Of a DNA stretch of 39,688 nt, positions 23,861-32,993 are shown piece by piece. The position numbers were made by a program, and so were the translations under genes. Numbering within the stretch: the first letter of the stretch is position 1; each line of letters opens with the position of its first letter. The notes beneath the pieces were generated by a model. It was not told the origin of the DNA, made no database searches, and saw only the letters and a program-made list of their open reading frames with translations. The stretch is from Bacteroidales bacterium (GTDB taxonomy: Bacteria; Bacteroidota; Bacteroidia; Bacteroidales; UBA932). The DNA is taken from NCBI GenBank assembly GCA_017482565.1, contig JAFUMO010000032.1, positions 1-39,688 of the forward strand. Direction: 5' to 3'.

Positions 23861-24523
23861 ATGGAATGGACATTGGTTTTAAGGTTGCTGGTGGCAGGGA
23901 TGCTTGGAGCTGTCATTGGGCTTGACAGGGAGTACAGGGCCAAGGAGGCGGGTTTCAGGACCCATTTCCTGGTGAGCCTTGGAAGTGCACTCTTCATGAT
24001 TGTTTCACAGTATGGTTTTGGTGAGGTCATGAAGGCCGGCGGGGCCAATTATGACGGGGCCAGGGTGGCTGCACAGATTGTGAGCGGCATAGGTTTCCTT
24101 GGGGCCGGTACCATCATTTTCCACAAGCAGTTCATCAGGGGGCTTACTACGGCGGCCGGATTGTGGGCTACTGCAGGCATAGGTATGGCTGTGGGCGGGG
24201 GAATGTATTTCATAGGGGTTGCATCCACTGTCCTTGTGCTGATAGGGCTTGAGGCCCTTACGCTTGCTTTTGGGAAGATAGGGCTGAGTTCGGTATCAAT
24301 ATCATTCTATACATCCGAGAAGAGGAATCTGGAACTGGTTACGGAGGAGATACACAAGAGGAGGTATCACCTGGTATCGTACACTTCCGCAGAGGAGGCG
24401 CATGGCGGGGTTCTGGTATACAAGGCGGAGATAATCATGAAGGTGAGGGGGCACAGGGAGCAGAACGCCCTGTTTGTCTTTATCCAGTCCCTCAACAATA
24501 TTTCACAACTGAAGGTGGATTAA
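23861..24523 (+). CDS. MgtC/SapB family membrane protein
   Basis: The 220-residue protein starts MEWTLVLRLLVAGMLGAVIGLDREYRAKE, with the MgtC signature. Four or five membrane segments are visible (about 6-24, 38-55, 68-90, 95-110, 118-140), followed by a soluble C-terminal domain of about 75 residues. MgtC proteins affect intramacrophage survival and magnesium homeostasis in pathogens; in commensals the function is unclear and transport itself is not proven. Upstream in-frame codons to 23783 lack the family pattern. A TGTCGGGA octamer at 23844-23851 lies nine bases before the ATG. The next gene, addB, starts 16 nt downstream. Confidence 0.85.
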   Translation: MEWTLVLRLLVAGMLGAVIGLDREYRAKEAGFRTHFLVSLGSALFMIVSQYGFGEVMKAGGANYDGARVAAQIVSGIGFLGAGTIIFHKQFIRGLTTAAGLWATAGIGMAVGGGMYFIGVASTVLVLIGLEALTLAFGKIGLSSVSISFYTSEKRNLELVTEEIHKRRYHLVSYTSAEEAHGGVLVYKAEIIMKVRGHREQNALFVFIQSLNNISQLKVD

Positions 24524-24539
24524 AAATGGAGGTGAGAGG

Positions 24540-27377
24540 ATGGAGACGAACTTCTTAAGGAGCGTTGCGGGGGCTTATGTGGAGCATGGTGCCCTGGACA
24601 GTGTATTTGTGCTTCCAAACAGGAGGTCCCTCAAATTCTTCCAGATGCATCTCGGCAGGGAGTATGGGAAAAGGACGGGAAAACCGCTGTTTGCACCGGA
24701 AATAATTACCATCAACGATTTCTTTGGCAACCTGTGCGGCCTGGTGCCGGCAGACAAGGTGGAGCAGCTGTATATCCTTTACAGGGAGTATATTGCCTTG
24801 AAGTATGAGGAACTTGGAGAAGAAGAGGCTATGGCAAGGGAGCCGTTTGATGATTTTGTCCACTGGGGGGAGACCATTCTCAGCGATTTCAATGATGTGG
24901 ACAAGTATATGGTGGATCCCCGCCAGCTGTTTACCAACATTAGGGAACTCAAGGAGATTGATAGTGATTTCTCTTTCCTTTCACCAAGGCAGCTGGAGGC
25001 TGTGAGGTGTTTCTGGACAAATTATCTCAAGGGGGGAAGCTTTTCTGAAAAGAAGGAGTTCTTCAGCTCGGTCTGGGGAATAATGTACCCACTTTATTGT
25101 AATTTCAATGCTGCATTGGAGAAGAAGGGGACAGGATATGAGGGGCAGATTTACAGGAGAGCTGCGGAAGATGTGGCGGGGCATGATTTCCCAAAGAGGG
25201 TGGTGTTCATAGGTTTCAACGCTCCCAACATGTGTGAGAGGAGGGTGATGAAGTATCTGAGGGAGGCAGGCAAGGGGGATTTCTATTGGGATTTTTATGG
25301 AGAGCTCCTTACCGATCCCAGAAACGGGGCTTCTGCAATCATCAGTGAGTGTGTGAAGGAATACCCTTCCTTGTACAGGATTGAAGGGGGAGCAATGGAT
25401 CCACGTGAACAGAAGTTCAAGGTATATGCATCACCTTCAGGTGTGGGGCAGGCATTTGTGGTGCAGGAGATTCTTGAACAGCTCTACCCCGCAGCTCAGG
25501 TACCCCAGGAGGCTGCATTTTCAACTGCCGTTGTCCTTCCCGACGAAAACCTGCTCATGCCGGTGCTGAATTCCATTCCAGGAAAGTTCCGCTCAATAAA
25601 TGTAACCATGGGATATCCCATAGCAACCACCTCCCTCAATTCATTCATGCAGCAGCTCCAGCAGCTGCAGCAGGATGCCAGGAGCCGGGGGGGGAAGTGG
25701 TGCTTCTACCACAAGTCATTGCTGGATATCCTTTCGCATGAATATCTGAAGAAGATAGCCCCGCAGGCTGCCGCTTCCATAAGGGAGAAGGTTATTGCAG
25801 GTAACATGATATATGTGCCTCAGGAGAGCGGCATGCTGCATGATGACAGCTTCATATCACTGATTGTGCAGCCTGTAAGGGAGCCGGCGGAGATTGCCGT
25901 ATGGCAGATGGAGATACTGAAGGTTCTGGATGAGAAGCTTGGGGCATGGGACAGGGAGTTCATCTACCAGTACTGGCAGAGGATAAATTCTCTTGCCGGG
26001 CTTGGGATACCCATGGGGGCCGCTACATATTTCAGGCTTGCCGGCAGGCTTTGCAGCAGCATAATTGTTCCGTTCAAGGGGGAGCCCCTTGCAGGGCTCC
26101 AGGTGATGGGAACCCTTGAGACAAGAGCCCTTGATTTTGAGAATGTGATAATCATTTCTGCCAATGAAGGGAAGTTCCCCTCATCCAATGTGGGGCAGTC
26201 CATAATCCCTTATAACCTGAGGGTGGGGTTCGGCCTCCCTACCTACGAGCTGCAGGATGGCATTGCGGCCTATCATTTCTACAGGAGCATCTGCAGGGCC
26301 AGGAATGTGTTCATGGTTTATGATACGAGGAACGAAGGGCTTGGCAGCGGTGAGGCCAGCAGGTATGTGAAGCAGCTGAAGTACCATTTTGGGCTTGATG
26401 TTGAAGAGATTGCAGTATCTGCACCTCCTGCTCCGGATTCCGCAAGGGAGCCCTTGAAAGTTGAGAAGACTCCGGAGGTTATGGGGAGGCTCATCTCAAT
26501 GTTTACCGGGGCCGGAGAGAAATCCTTGTCGGCATCCGCCATAAACAATTATATAGCATGTCCCCTGAAGTTCTATGTGGAGAACGTGGAGGGGATGCAG
26601 GAAGAGGAGGAGGTATCCGAGAGCGTTGAGAGCAATGTGTTCGGAAGCATTTTCCACCATGTGATGGAGGGACTGTACAAGGAATATGAGGGAAAGGTTG
26701 TAGGGAAGGGGGAGGTCTCTGCCCTGGCAGGAGAGAAGGGACTCATAGGAAAGCTGATATTGGAGGGATTTGCGGAGTATATGCATATTGAGGAGCTGGG
26801 CGGGCAGCACAGGATTGTGGAGGCACTCATAAGGAAATATGTGGCCCTTGCACTGAAGGAGGATGAAAACCTGGCTCCGTTCAGATATATTGCGGGGGAG
26901 AGGCGCTTCAGGTACAGGCTCCCAATAAGGGGCGGGGAACTGCAGGTGAATTTCAAGGCTTTCATAGACAGGATTGACACCCTTGTAGAAGGGAATTCAA
27001 TAAGGATAGTGGATTATAAGACGGGAAGCGTTACAGCTCCGGGAAGCAGCTTTGGATTGGGACAACTGTTTGACAAGGAAGGGGATGGCAGGTATAAGGC
27101 AATCCTGCAGCTGTATCTCTATGCCGTGATATATTTTGCGGAGAAGCTGGAGAAGGGGGATGCGGTTGAGGATGCAATACTGGCCATATATCCGCTGAAG
27201 AAGATTGCAAGGGAGCATCTGGTGCAGCTGCTGATGGATAACGCTTCCCTTGTGGAGTTCCGCAGGCTCCTCACTGAGTGTGTTGAGGAGATATTCAACA
27301 AGGATGTGCCGTTTTTTGCAAATCCGCAGGAGAAGCACTGCAGTTATTGTTCACTTGCCGCAATATGCGGAAAATAG
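24540..27377 (+). CDS. addB: AddB-like helicase-nuclease subunit (iron-sulphur PD-(D/E)XK nuclease)
   Basis: The 945-residue protein is the AddB-type partner of the AddA gene that follows. The N-terminal half is an inactive UvrD-like scaffold (FVLPNRRSLKFFQMHLG, where AddB carries a Walker-like loop; METRALDFENVIIISANEG). The C-terminal RecB-type nuclease has FIDRIDT and D825-Y-K827. The four iron-sulphur cysteines C674, C934, C937 and C943 give the C-xn-C-x2-C-x5-C AddB pattern. AddAB resects double-strand breaks and responds to Chi. A purine-rich GGAGGTGAGAGG precedes the ATG, which is unusually Shine-Dalgarno-like for this phylum. Confidence 0.88.
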   Translation: METNFLRSVAGAYVEHGALDSVFVLPNRRSLKFFQMHLGREYGKRTGKPLFAPEIITINDFFGNLCGLVPADKVEQLYILYREYIALKYEELGEEEAMAREPFDDFVHWGETILSDFNDVDKYMVDPRQLFTNIRELKEIDSDFSFLSPRQLEAVRCFWTNYLKGGSFSEKKEFFSSVWGIMYPLYCNFNAALEKKGTGYEGQIYRRAAEDVAGHDFPKRVVFIGFNAPNMCERRVMKYLREAGKGDFYWDFYGELLTDPRNGASAIISECVKEYPSLYRIEGGAMDPREQKFKVYASPSGVGQAFVVQEILEQLYPAAQVPQEAAFSTAVVLPDENLLMPVLNSIPGKFRSINVTMGYPIATTSLNSFMQQLQQLQQDARSRGGKWCFYHKSLLDILSHEYLKKIAPQAAASIREKVIAGNMIYVPQESGMLHDDSFISLIVQPVREPAEIAVWQMEILKVLDEKLGAWDREFIYQYWQRINSLAGLGIPMGAATYFRLAGRLCSSIIVPFKGEPLAGLQVMGTLETRALDFENVIIISANEGKFPSSNVGQSIIPYNLRVGFGLPTYELQDGIAAYHFYRSICRARNVFMVYDTRNEGLGSGEASRYVKQLKYHFGLDVEEIAVSAPPAPDSAREPLKVEKTPEVMGRLISMFTGAGEKSLSASAINNYIACPLKFYVENVEGMQEEEEVSESVESNVFGSIFHHVMEGLYKEYEGKVVGKGEVSALAGEKGLIGKLILEGFAEYMHIEELGGQHRIVEALIRKYVALALKEDENLAPFRYIAGERRFRYRLPIRGGELQVNFKAFIDRIDTLVEGNSIRIVDYKTGSVTAPGSSFGLGQLFDKEGDGRYKAILQLYLYAVIYFAEKLEKGDAVEDAILAIYPLKKIAREHLVQLLMDNASLVEFRRLLTECVEEIFNKDVPFFANPQEKHCSYCSLAAICGK

Positions 27378-27389
27378 GAGGGGAAAAGG

Positions 27390-30300
27390 ATGTTGGACAT
27401 TTACAAGGCATCGGCAGGAGCCGGCAAGACACATAAGCTTACAGGTGAGTACATAAAGCTCCTTTTTTCACAGCCAAATGCTTACAGGCACATTCTGGCC
27501 GTGACATTTACCAACAAGGCCACTGATGAGATGAAGCAGAGGATACTGCAGGAACTGTACCTTTTGCAGAAGCCTGGTTCCGCTTCCGATTATCTGGGGG
27601 GAATAATGGAATATACAGGGAAGGATGAGGCCCTGGTAAGGGGTGAGGCAAGGGAGATACTTATTTCAATCCTCCATGATTACACTTCATTCAGGGTGAG
27701 TACCATTGACAAGTTCTTCCAGATGGTGATGAGGGCCTTTGCCCGGGAACTGGGAAGGATGGCAACCTACAATGTGGAACTGGACAGGGACAGCGTGCTT
27801 GCCAAGGCGGTTGACAGGATGTTCTCTGATTTGGATGACCCCAAGAACAGGAAGCTCCTGGAGTGGCTCATTGAGTATTCGCTGGATGCTGTTGACAAGG
27901 GAAGTTCATGGAATGTGAAGGGGGAGATACTCAAGTTGGGGAACCAGCTTTTCTCTGAAGCCTACAAGCTGGCAGTGGAAAAGTGCGGGGAGGCAGGAGA
28001 GGGAATTTCAGTGGATGTTGTGGCAGGGTACAAAAAGAACCTGAAGAGGGGGGTAGGGGAGTTTGAGGCTGCAGCGGTGGCATTGGGCAAGGCCGGGATG
28101 GAATGCATCTCAAGGCATTCTCTGGAACTGGGGGATTTCAAGGGAGGGAGCAGGACTCCTTTCAACTACCTCAGGACTCTGGCCAACTGCCGCAGGGGGG
28201 ACGCGGTTCCTTATCCCGGGATGACTTTTGTAGCATTGCATGGCAACATTGAAATGTGGTACACAGGGAAGAGGTGCCCTGCTGCAATAGAGGCAGTGCA
28301 TGTGGAGCTGGATGGGATTGTCGGGAAGATAATAGACCTGTTTGAGGATGGCTACAGGGAGTATGCCACATCCCTTGCAATCCTGCGGAACGTGAATGTG
28401 ATGGGTATTCTCAATGACATAAGGGCAAGGGTGGTGGATTACTGCAGGGAGAAGAACATAATCCTGTTGTCTGAATCTACGGAGCTGCTGGGGAGGATAA
28501 TAGACAGGGATGATACACCTTTTATATATGAAAAGATTGGGGTAAGGCTGGATAATTTCATGTTGGATGAGTTCCAGGACACTTCTTCAATGCAGTGGAG
28601 GAACTTTTATCCGCTGCTGCAGAACAGCCTTGCTCAGGGTGGACGCAACCTCATAGTGGGGGATGTGAAACAGAGCATCTACCGCTGGAGGGGCTCGGAC
28701 TGGAAGATATTGAATGAGGACATTTACGGCCAGTTCAGGAAAGATGAACTGAAGGACCATAATCTTGGATGCAACTATAGGAGCGGTGCTCATATTGTGG
28801 AGTTCAACAACAGCTTTTTTGAGTGGTGCGCGAGGGCTGCAGGGCAGCTTTATGGCGAAGGTGGGGATGTGATTGGAAAGATATATGAGGGGTTCCGCCA
28901 GGAGGTATCGCGCAAGGGAGAGAAGACCCCTGGTTGTGTGCAGGTGGATTTCCTTTCAAATGAGGAGGGGGCCTTTATGGATAATGCCCTTGATGCTCTG
29001 CCCGGAAAGGTGGAACAGCTGCTTCAGGGAGGTTGGCGGCTCAAGGATATTGCAGTGCTTGTCAGAACCGGGAAACAGGGTAATGCAGTTGCCCGCAAGC
29101 TGATTGATGCGGGCTATGAAATCATCTCCAGTGATTCGCTTTATGTCTCATCATGTGATGCGGTACAGAAGGTTGTGAATATACTCAGGCAGATGGATAA
29201 TCCTGAGAGCGGCTCCCTCAGGGTGCTCAGGCAGTTCTGCAGCATTCCGGATGCCGTGGAGATGGAGAAGTATTCCCTTTACCAGCTTTGTGAGAACATA
29301 ATAAGGGAGACACTGGAGCCCGGTGAGCGGGCAGAGGTGGCATACCTGCAGGCATTTTTGGACCTTGTGCTGGAGTTTGCCGCTGATGAGGGAACCAATA
29401 TCTCCAGGTTCATAAAATGGTGGGATGAGTCGGGGGTGAGATGTACAATCTCTGCACCTGACGATATGGATGCCATAAGGATAATGACAATACACAAATC
29501 CAAGGGATTGGGATTCAATGTGGTGATAATTCCGTTCCTTAAAGAGAATCTGGACCACCAGGCAACAATGGCGCCGGACCTGTGGTGTGTGCACGAAGGG
29601 TATCCTGTTCCTGTAAGATACAGCAAGGGGCTTGTGGAGACCTCGTTTGCGGATGAATATCTCAATGAACGGCTGTGTGCATATATAGACAGCCTAAATA
29701 TGGTATATGTGGCATTTACAAGGCCCAAGAGGGAACTCCATGTGTTTGCCCCTGTACCCAAGACTCTCAAGGGGGGCAAGTATGCGGAACCTTCTGCAGT
29801 TTCTGACATCCTTTTTGCCTACTGGCAGCAGCATGCAGCGGAGAAGGGATGGGAAGATGGGATAAGGACAGGTGAATGCGGCACCATTCCGGCAGGGGGT
29901 GAGGAAACTGGAAAATGTAGCCTCGGAAGGGCTTTTGCGGAGAAGGTTGATGCAGCCAGAACCGGGACAGTAGCCAGGGGAGGGAGCATAGGGGACGGGG
30001 AATCCATCAGGGAGCATGGTATAGCGATGCATTATGTCTTTTCCCTCATAGATTATCCCCAGAGTGTGGATGCGGCTGTTGAGAGGGCATGCCTGGAGGG
30101 GGTGGCATCATGCAGCGCAGGGCAATTGAAGGGTATGGTTGTGGAGAAGATAGAATCCGTGGCGGAGTATGGCTGGTTCAGTGATGCATACAAAGTATTC
30201 AACGAGTGCAGCATCATAACCCCGCAAGGGGAGGAGAAGCGTCCCGACAGGGTTCTTGTGGATGGGGACAGGGCTATAGTGATAGACTACAAGTTCGGGG

Positions 30301-30443
30301 AGCATACCTCAGGTGATGCTTCCCTGCACAATAGGTATAAAAAACAAGTGGGCAGATACATGGAACTGCTCACTTGTATGGGATTCCGCAAAGTTGAGGG
30401 ATATCTCTGGTATGTCTCCTCAGATGAAGTCATATCCGTCTAA
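27390..30443 (+). CDS. addA: AddA-like UvrD helicase with C-terminal nuclease
   Basis: The 1017-residue protein begins MLDIYKASAGAGKTHKLTGE, with Walker A at residues 7-14. It has the motif II block DEFQD (393-397), KQSIYRWRGSDW, motif V IMTIHKSKGLGFNVV and motif VI VYVAFTRPKRELHV. The C-terminal RecB-type nuclease contains RPDRVLVDGD and D966-Y-K968. It would be the motor and second nuclease of the AddAB break-resection complex. It lies 12 nt after addB behind AGGAGGGG. Its stop codon overlaps that of the convergent DUF4251 gene by two bases. It is shorter than the Bacillus enzyme (about 1230 residues), as usual for Bacteroidota. Confidence 0.9.
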   Translation: MLDIYKASAGAGKTHKLTGEYIKLLFSQPNAYRHILAVTFTNKATDEMKQRILQELYLLQKPGSASDYLGGIMEYTGKDEALVRGEAREILISILHDYTSFRVSTIDKFFQMVMRAFARELGRMATYNVELDRDSVLAKAVDRMFSDLDDPKNRKLLEWLIEYSLDAVDKGSSWNVKGEILKLGNQLFSEAYKLAVEKCGEAGEGISVDVVAGYKKNLKRGVGEFEAAAVALGKAGMECISRHSLELGDFKGGSRTPFNYLRTLANCRRGDAVPYPGMTFVALHGNIEMWYTGKRCPAAIEAVHVELDGIVGKIIDLFEDGYREYATSLAILRNVNVMGILNDIRARVVDYCREKNIILLSESTELLGRIIDRDDTPFIYEKIGVRLDNFMLDEFQDTSSMQWRNFYPLLQNSLAQGGRNLIVGDVKQSIYRWRGSDWKILNEDIYGQFRKDELKDHNLGCNYRSGAHIVEFNNSFFEWCARAAGQLYGEGGDVIGKIYEGFRQEVSRKGEKTPGCVQVDFLSNEEGAFMDNALDALPGKVEQLLQGGWRLKDIAVLVRTGKQGNAVARKLIDAGYEIISSDSLYVSSCDAVQKVVNILRQMDNPESGSLRVLRQFCSIPDAVEMEKYSLYQLCENIIRETLEPGERAEVAYLQAFLDLVLEFAADEGTNISRFIKWWDESGVRCTISAPDDMDAIRIMTIHKSKGLGFNVVIIPFLKENLDHQATMAPDLWCVHEGYPVPVRYSKGLVETSFADEYLNERLCAYIDSLNMVYVAFTRPKRELHVFAPVPKTLKGGKYAEPSAVSDILFAYWQQHAAEKGWEDGIRTGECGTIPAGGEETGKCSLGRAFAEKVDAARTGTVARGGSIGDGESIREHGIAMHYVFSLIDYPQSVDAAVERACLEGVASCSAGQLKGMVVEKIESVAEYGWFSDAYKVFNECSIITPQGEEKRPDRVLVDGDRAIVIDYKFGEHTSGDASLHNRYKKQVGRYMELLTCMGFRKVEGYLWYVSSDEVISV

Positions 30444-31033
30444 ATTGACTGGCCCTGAAACACATCTGACTGCTCATAAGGGACAAGCCTGCCTGTCATT
30501 GTGAGGTTGTTGCTGTTGAAGTTAGGGTAGATGGTAACGGTTGCCCTGTTGCCGTCTCCCGAGAGCTGGATGTTCACGGTTGCAGATACGGCAACTCCCT
30601 GGTCCATGAAATTGTAGTATACAATCCCCTTCTTGCTTGTACTCATTGTGATGTTTGATGCGTTGCCGTTTACGGTAATGCCGCCCAAACCGTTAGGACC
30701 TGGTGCATAGAAGCTGGTTGCAATCTGGATTACAGCCTTCCCCTCATTCATTGATACAAAATTTGTAAGGCTTGATACAAATTTTGTATTTCCGCCCGGA
30801 AACAGCAGCTGGTCTGCCTCAATTACAAAGGATCCATCCTTAAGGGCCTGTACAGCCTCCTGGAACATCAGCTGCTGCTCGGCAGCCATGGCTTTCTTGT
30901 GGGCAGCCCTTGCCGCTTTCCTGGCTTCTTGTCTTGTCATTGTTGTCTCAGATCCAAATTCCTGTGCATACAGGCCGGAACCGAGGCATAGTAAGGTCAA
31001 TAGGGCAATTGTCATCAAATAAAACTTTTTCAT
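30440..31033 (-). CDS. DUF4251 secreted protein (paralogue 1)
   Basis: The 197-residue protein has a signal peptide (MKKFYLMTIALLTLLCLGSGLYAQ, cleavage near residue 24), a short basic helical segment (RQEARKAARAAHKKAMAAEQ) and a beta-rich domain with FVIEADQLLFPGGNTKFVSS and FYAPGPNGLGGITVNGNASN, typical of DUF4251. The family is a Bacteroidota periplasmic or surface domain of unknown function. It is a tandem paralogue of the gene at 31089-31691, transcribed in the same direction about 55 nt downstream. Its stop codon overlaps the addA stop. Confidence 0.82.
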   Translation of the reverse strand: MKKFYLMTIALLTLLCLGSGLYAQEFGSETTMTRQEARKAARAAHKKAMAAEQQLMFQEAVQALKDGSFVIEADQLLFPGGNTKFVSSLTNFVSMNEGKAVIQIATSFYAPGPNGLGGITVNGNASNITMSTSKKGIVYYNFMDQGVAVSATVNIQLSGDGNRATVTIYPNFNSNNLTMTGRLVPYEQSDVFQGQSI

Positions 31034-31088
31034 CTCAAATATATTGAATCAAATTACCCTTTAGAAACAAACAAAGCTGTGTAATGTT

Positions 31089-31691
31089 CTAAAGTGCACG
31101 CCCTTTGAAAACCCTGGAATTCTCAGGGGCAACAACCGTCCCGTGCAGGGTGACCTCGTTGTTGCTGTAGTTAGGATATACTGTTGCACTTGCCTCGGCA
31201 GATCCTTTCGGGAGCTGTATCTTCACTGTTGCAGAGAGCCCTATTCCCTGTACCGAGTAAGAATATATAAGTGCGCCGTTCTTTGACTCTGTTACCTGTA
31301 CGTTGGAAACGTTTCCGTCAACGGTAATGCCCCCCACACCGTTGGGACCGGCAATATGGTTGCTAGGAGCAATCTGTACAACCGATTCCCCATCCTCCAC
31401 GGAGATGAAATTGGTATTTGAGGAGACATTTGTAATCCCTCCCCTTTGTGACTGTATTCTTGACGCTTCAATTACAAAGTTGCCGGACCTGATGCATTGG
31501 GCAGCCCTTTCGAATGCCAGGGTGGAGCCTATTGCAGAGATTTTCTTCTTCATCTCCTTCTGCTGTTTCTTCTGCTGTTTCTTCATCTCTTTCTGCTCTT
31601 TTTTTGAAGGAGCCTGTTCCTGTGCATTGGCAGGACCGGCAATACATATGAATGCCAATGCTGCTACTGTAGCCAAAAAGAATCTTTTCAT
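31089..31691 (-). CDS. DUF4251 secreted protein (paralogue 2) with Lys/Gln-rich segment
   Basis: The 200-residue protein has a signal peptide ending at about AGPANAQ, then a highly charged low-complexity stretch (KKEQKEMKKQQKKQQKEMKK, about residues 31-50) that is likely a long helix, then the DUF4251 domain (FVIEASRIQSQRGGITNVSS, IAGPNGVGGITVDGNVSN). The domain matches the neighbouring paralogue almost motif for motif. Function unknown; a periplasmic location is inferred. It is divergent from the OmpA-family gene at 31804 across a 112-bp AT-rich gap. Confidence 0.82.
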   Translation of the reverse strand: MKRFFLATVAALAFICIAGPANAQEQAPSKKEQKEMKKQQKKQQKEMKKKISAIGSTLAFERAAQCIRSGNFVIEASRIQSQRGGITNVSSNTNFISVEDGESVVQIAPSNHIAGPNGVGGITVDGNVSNVQVTESKNGALIYSYSVQGIGLSATVKIQLPKGSAEASATVYPNYSNNEVTLHGTVVAPENSRVFKGRAL

Positions 31692-31803
31692 ATTTCAAAA
31701 TGTTTTAAATCCGCCCGTTAAGTTAAGATTTTGTTGCTGGAAAACAAAATATGAGGATATCTGTTTTGTGTAATAAGGATGAATTAATTTAAAATTCAAA
31801 GTC

Positions 31804-32988
31804 ATGAAAAAGTTATTTTTATTTCTAATTGCTTCTTTTTTAGGTATTTCTTTATTTGCACAAGATGAAACGGTAATAGAGGTGCAGAATAGGAAAGGTC
31901 CGTATGTGACCAACGGTTTCTGGGACAACTGGTTCCTTTCGGCAGGAGGCGGAGCCCAGGTATATTTTGGCAAAAGTGACCTGCATGGCAACCTGGGTGA
32001 CCGTATAGCCCCGGCTCTGGACATCTCTTTGGGTAAATGGATAACCCCTACAGCCGGAGTGAGGATGCAGTACTCAGGATTGAAGGCAAAGGGCTGGACT
32101 CTCGGCCAGCTGCCATACTCCTACGGCAATGCGGACAGGAGAGGCTTCTATAAGGAGAAGTTCAATACCATGAACCTCCATGCAGATTTTCTATGGAACA
32201 TTTCCAATGCAATTGGCGGTGAACGTACAGACAGGTTCTGGTCATTTGTCCCATATGTGGGCTTCGGCTGGGCAAGGTCATCCGGAAATGATGTCCATAA
32301 GAATGAAATTGCTGCAACCGCAGGTCTGCTGCATAATCTTAGGATCTCGGACGCCCTTGATATAAATATTGAGATGAAATCCATGTTTGTGGAGCAGAGG
32401 TTTGCCTATACCCAGGGAGGCAAGGGATTGAATGCATTGGGTACCATTACTGCAGGCCTTACATACAAGTTCAACACAAGGGGTTTCCAGAGGGCTTCAG
32501 ACCTTATAGTCATTGAGGACAATACCCGATATGTTGAGCAGATAGCAATGCTTGAGCAGATGCTCCAGAAGGCAGAAAGCAGGCGTGCAGAGCTGCAGAA
32601 TACAATGGAGACCCAGCAGATGCAGCTCAATGAAGAGCTTAATGAGGAGCCGGTGATTCCGGTATTGCCTAACCTTGCCATCTTCTTTGAGATAGGAAAG
32701 GCAGACCTTACAGAGAAATCAATGATAAACATAGGTTATCTGGCAGATGTCCTCAAGCAGTTCCCTGAGAAGAAGTTCGTTTTGTTTGCATCTGCAGACA
32801 AGGAGACCGGTACACCGGAGTTCAATATGGAACTGAGCAAGAAGAGGGGCGAGGCTGTCTACAATGCAATGGTAGAAAAATATGGTGTAAGTCCTGACCA
32901 GTTGAGGATTGAGGCTGTAGGTTCTACCCGGCAGAAATTTGATGGGGCACAGCTCAATAGGGTGGTTGTTATTGAAGATAAGGAATAG
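31804..32988 (+). CDS. OmpA-family outer membrane protein
   Basis: The 394-residue protein has a signal peptide (ASFLGISLFAQ), an eight-stranded-type beta-barrel region (about residues 30-225, WDNWFLSAGGGAQVYF to TITAGLTYKFNTRGF), a coiled coil (about 235-280, IAMLEQMLQKAESRRAEL) and a C-terminal OmpA peptidoglycan-binding domain (LAIFFEIGKADLTEKSMINI and NMELSKKRGEAVYNAMVEKY). It probably links the outer membrane to the cell wall. Homologues are among the most abundant Bacteroidota surface proteins. The following porin gene starts six bases after its stop codon. Confidence 0.9.
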   Translation: MKKLFLFLIASFLGISLFAQDETVIEVQNRKGPYVTNGFWDNWFLSAGGGAQVYFGKSDLHGNLGDRIAPALDISLGKWITPTAGVRMQYSGLKAKGWTLGQLPYSYGNADRRGFYKEKFNTMNLHADFLWNISNAIGGERTDRFWSFVPYVGFGWARSSGNDVHKNEIAATAGLLHNLRISDALDINIEMKSMFVEQRFAYTQGGKGLNALGTITAGLTYKFNTRGFQRASDLIVIEDNTRYVEQIAMLEQMLQKAESRRAELQNTMETQQMQLNEELNEEPVIPVLPNLAIFFEIGKADLTEKSMINIGYLADVLKQFPEKKFVLFASADKETGTPEFNMELSKKRGEAVYNAMVEKYGVSPDQLRIEAVGSTRQKFDGAQLNRVVVIEDKE

Positions 32989-32993
32989 AGATC

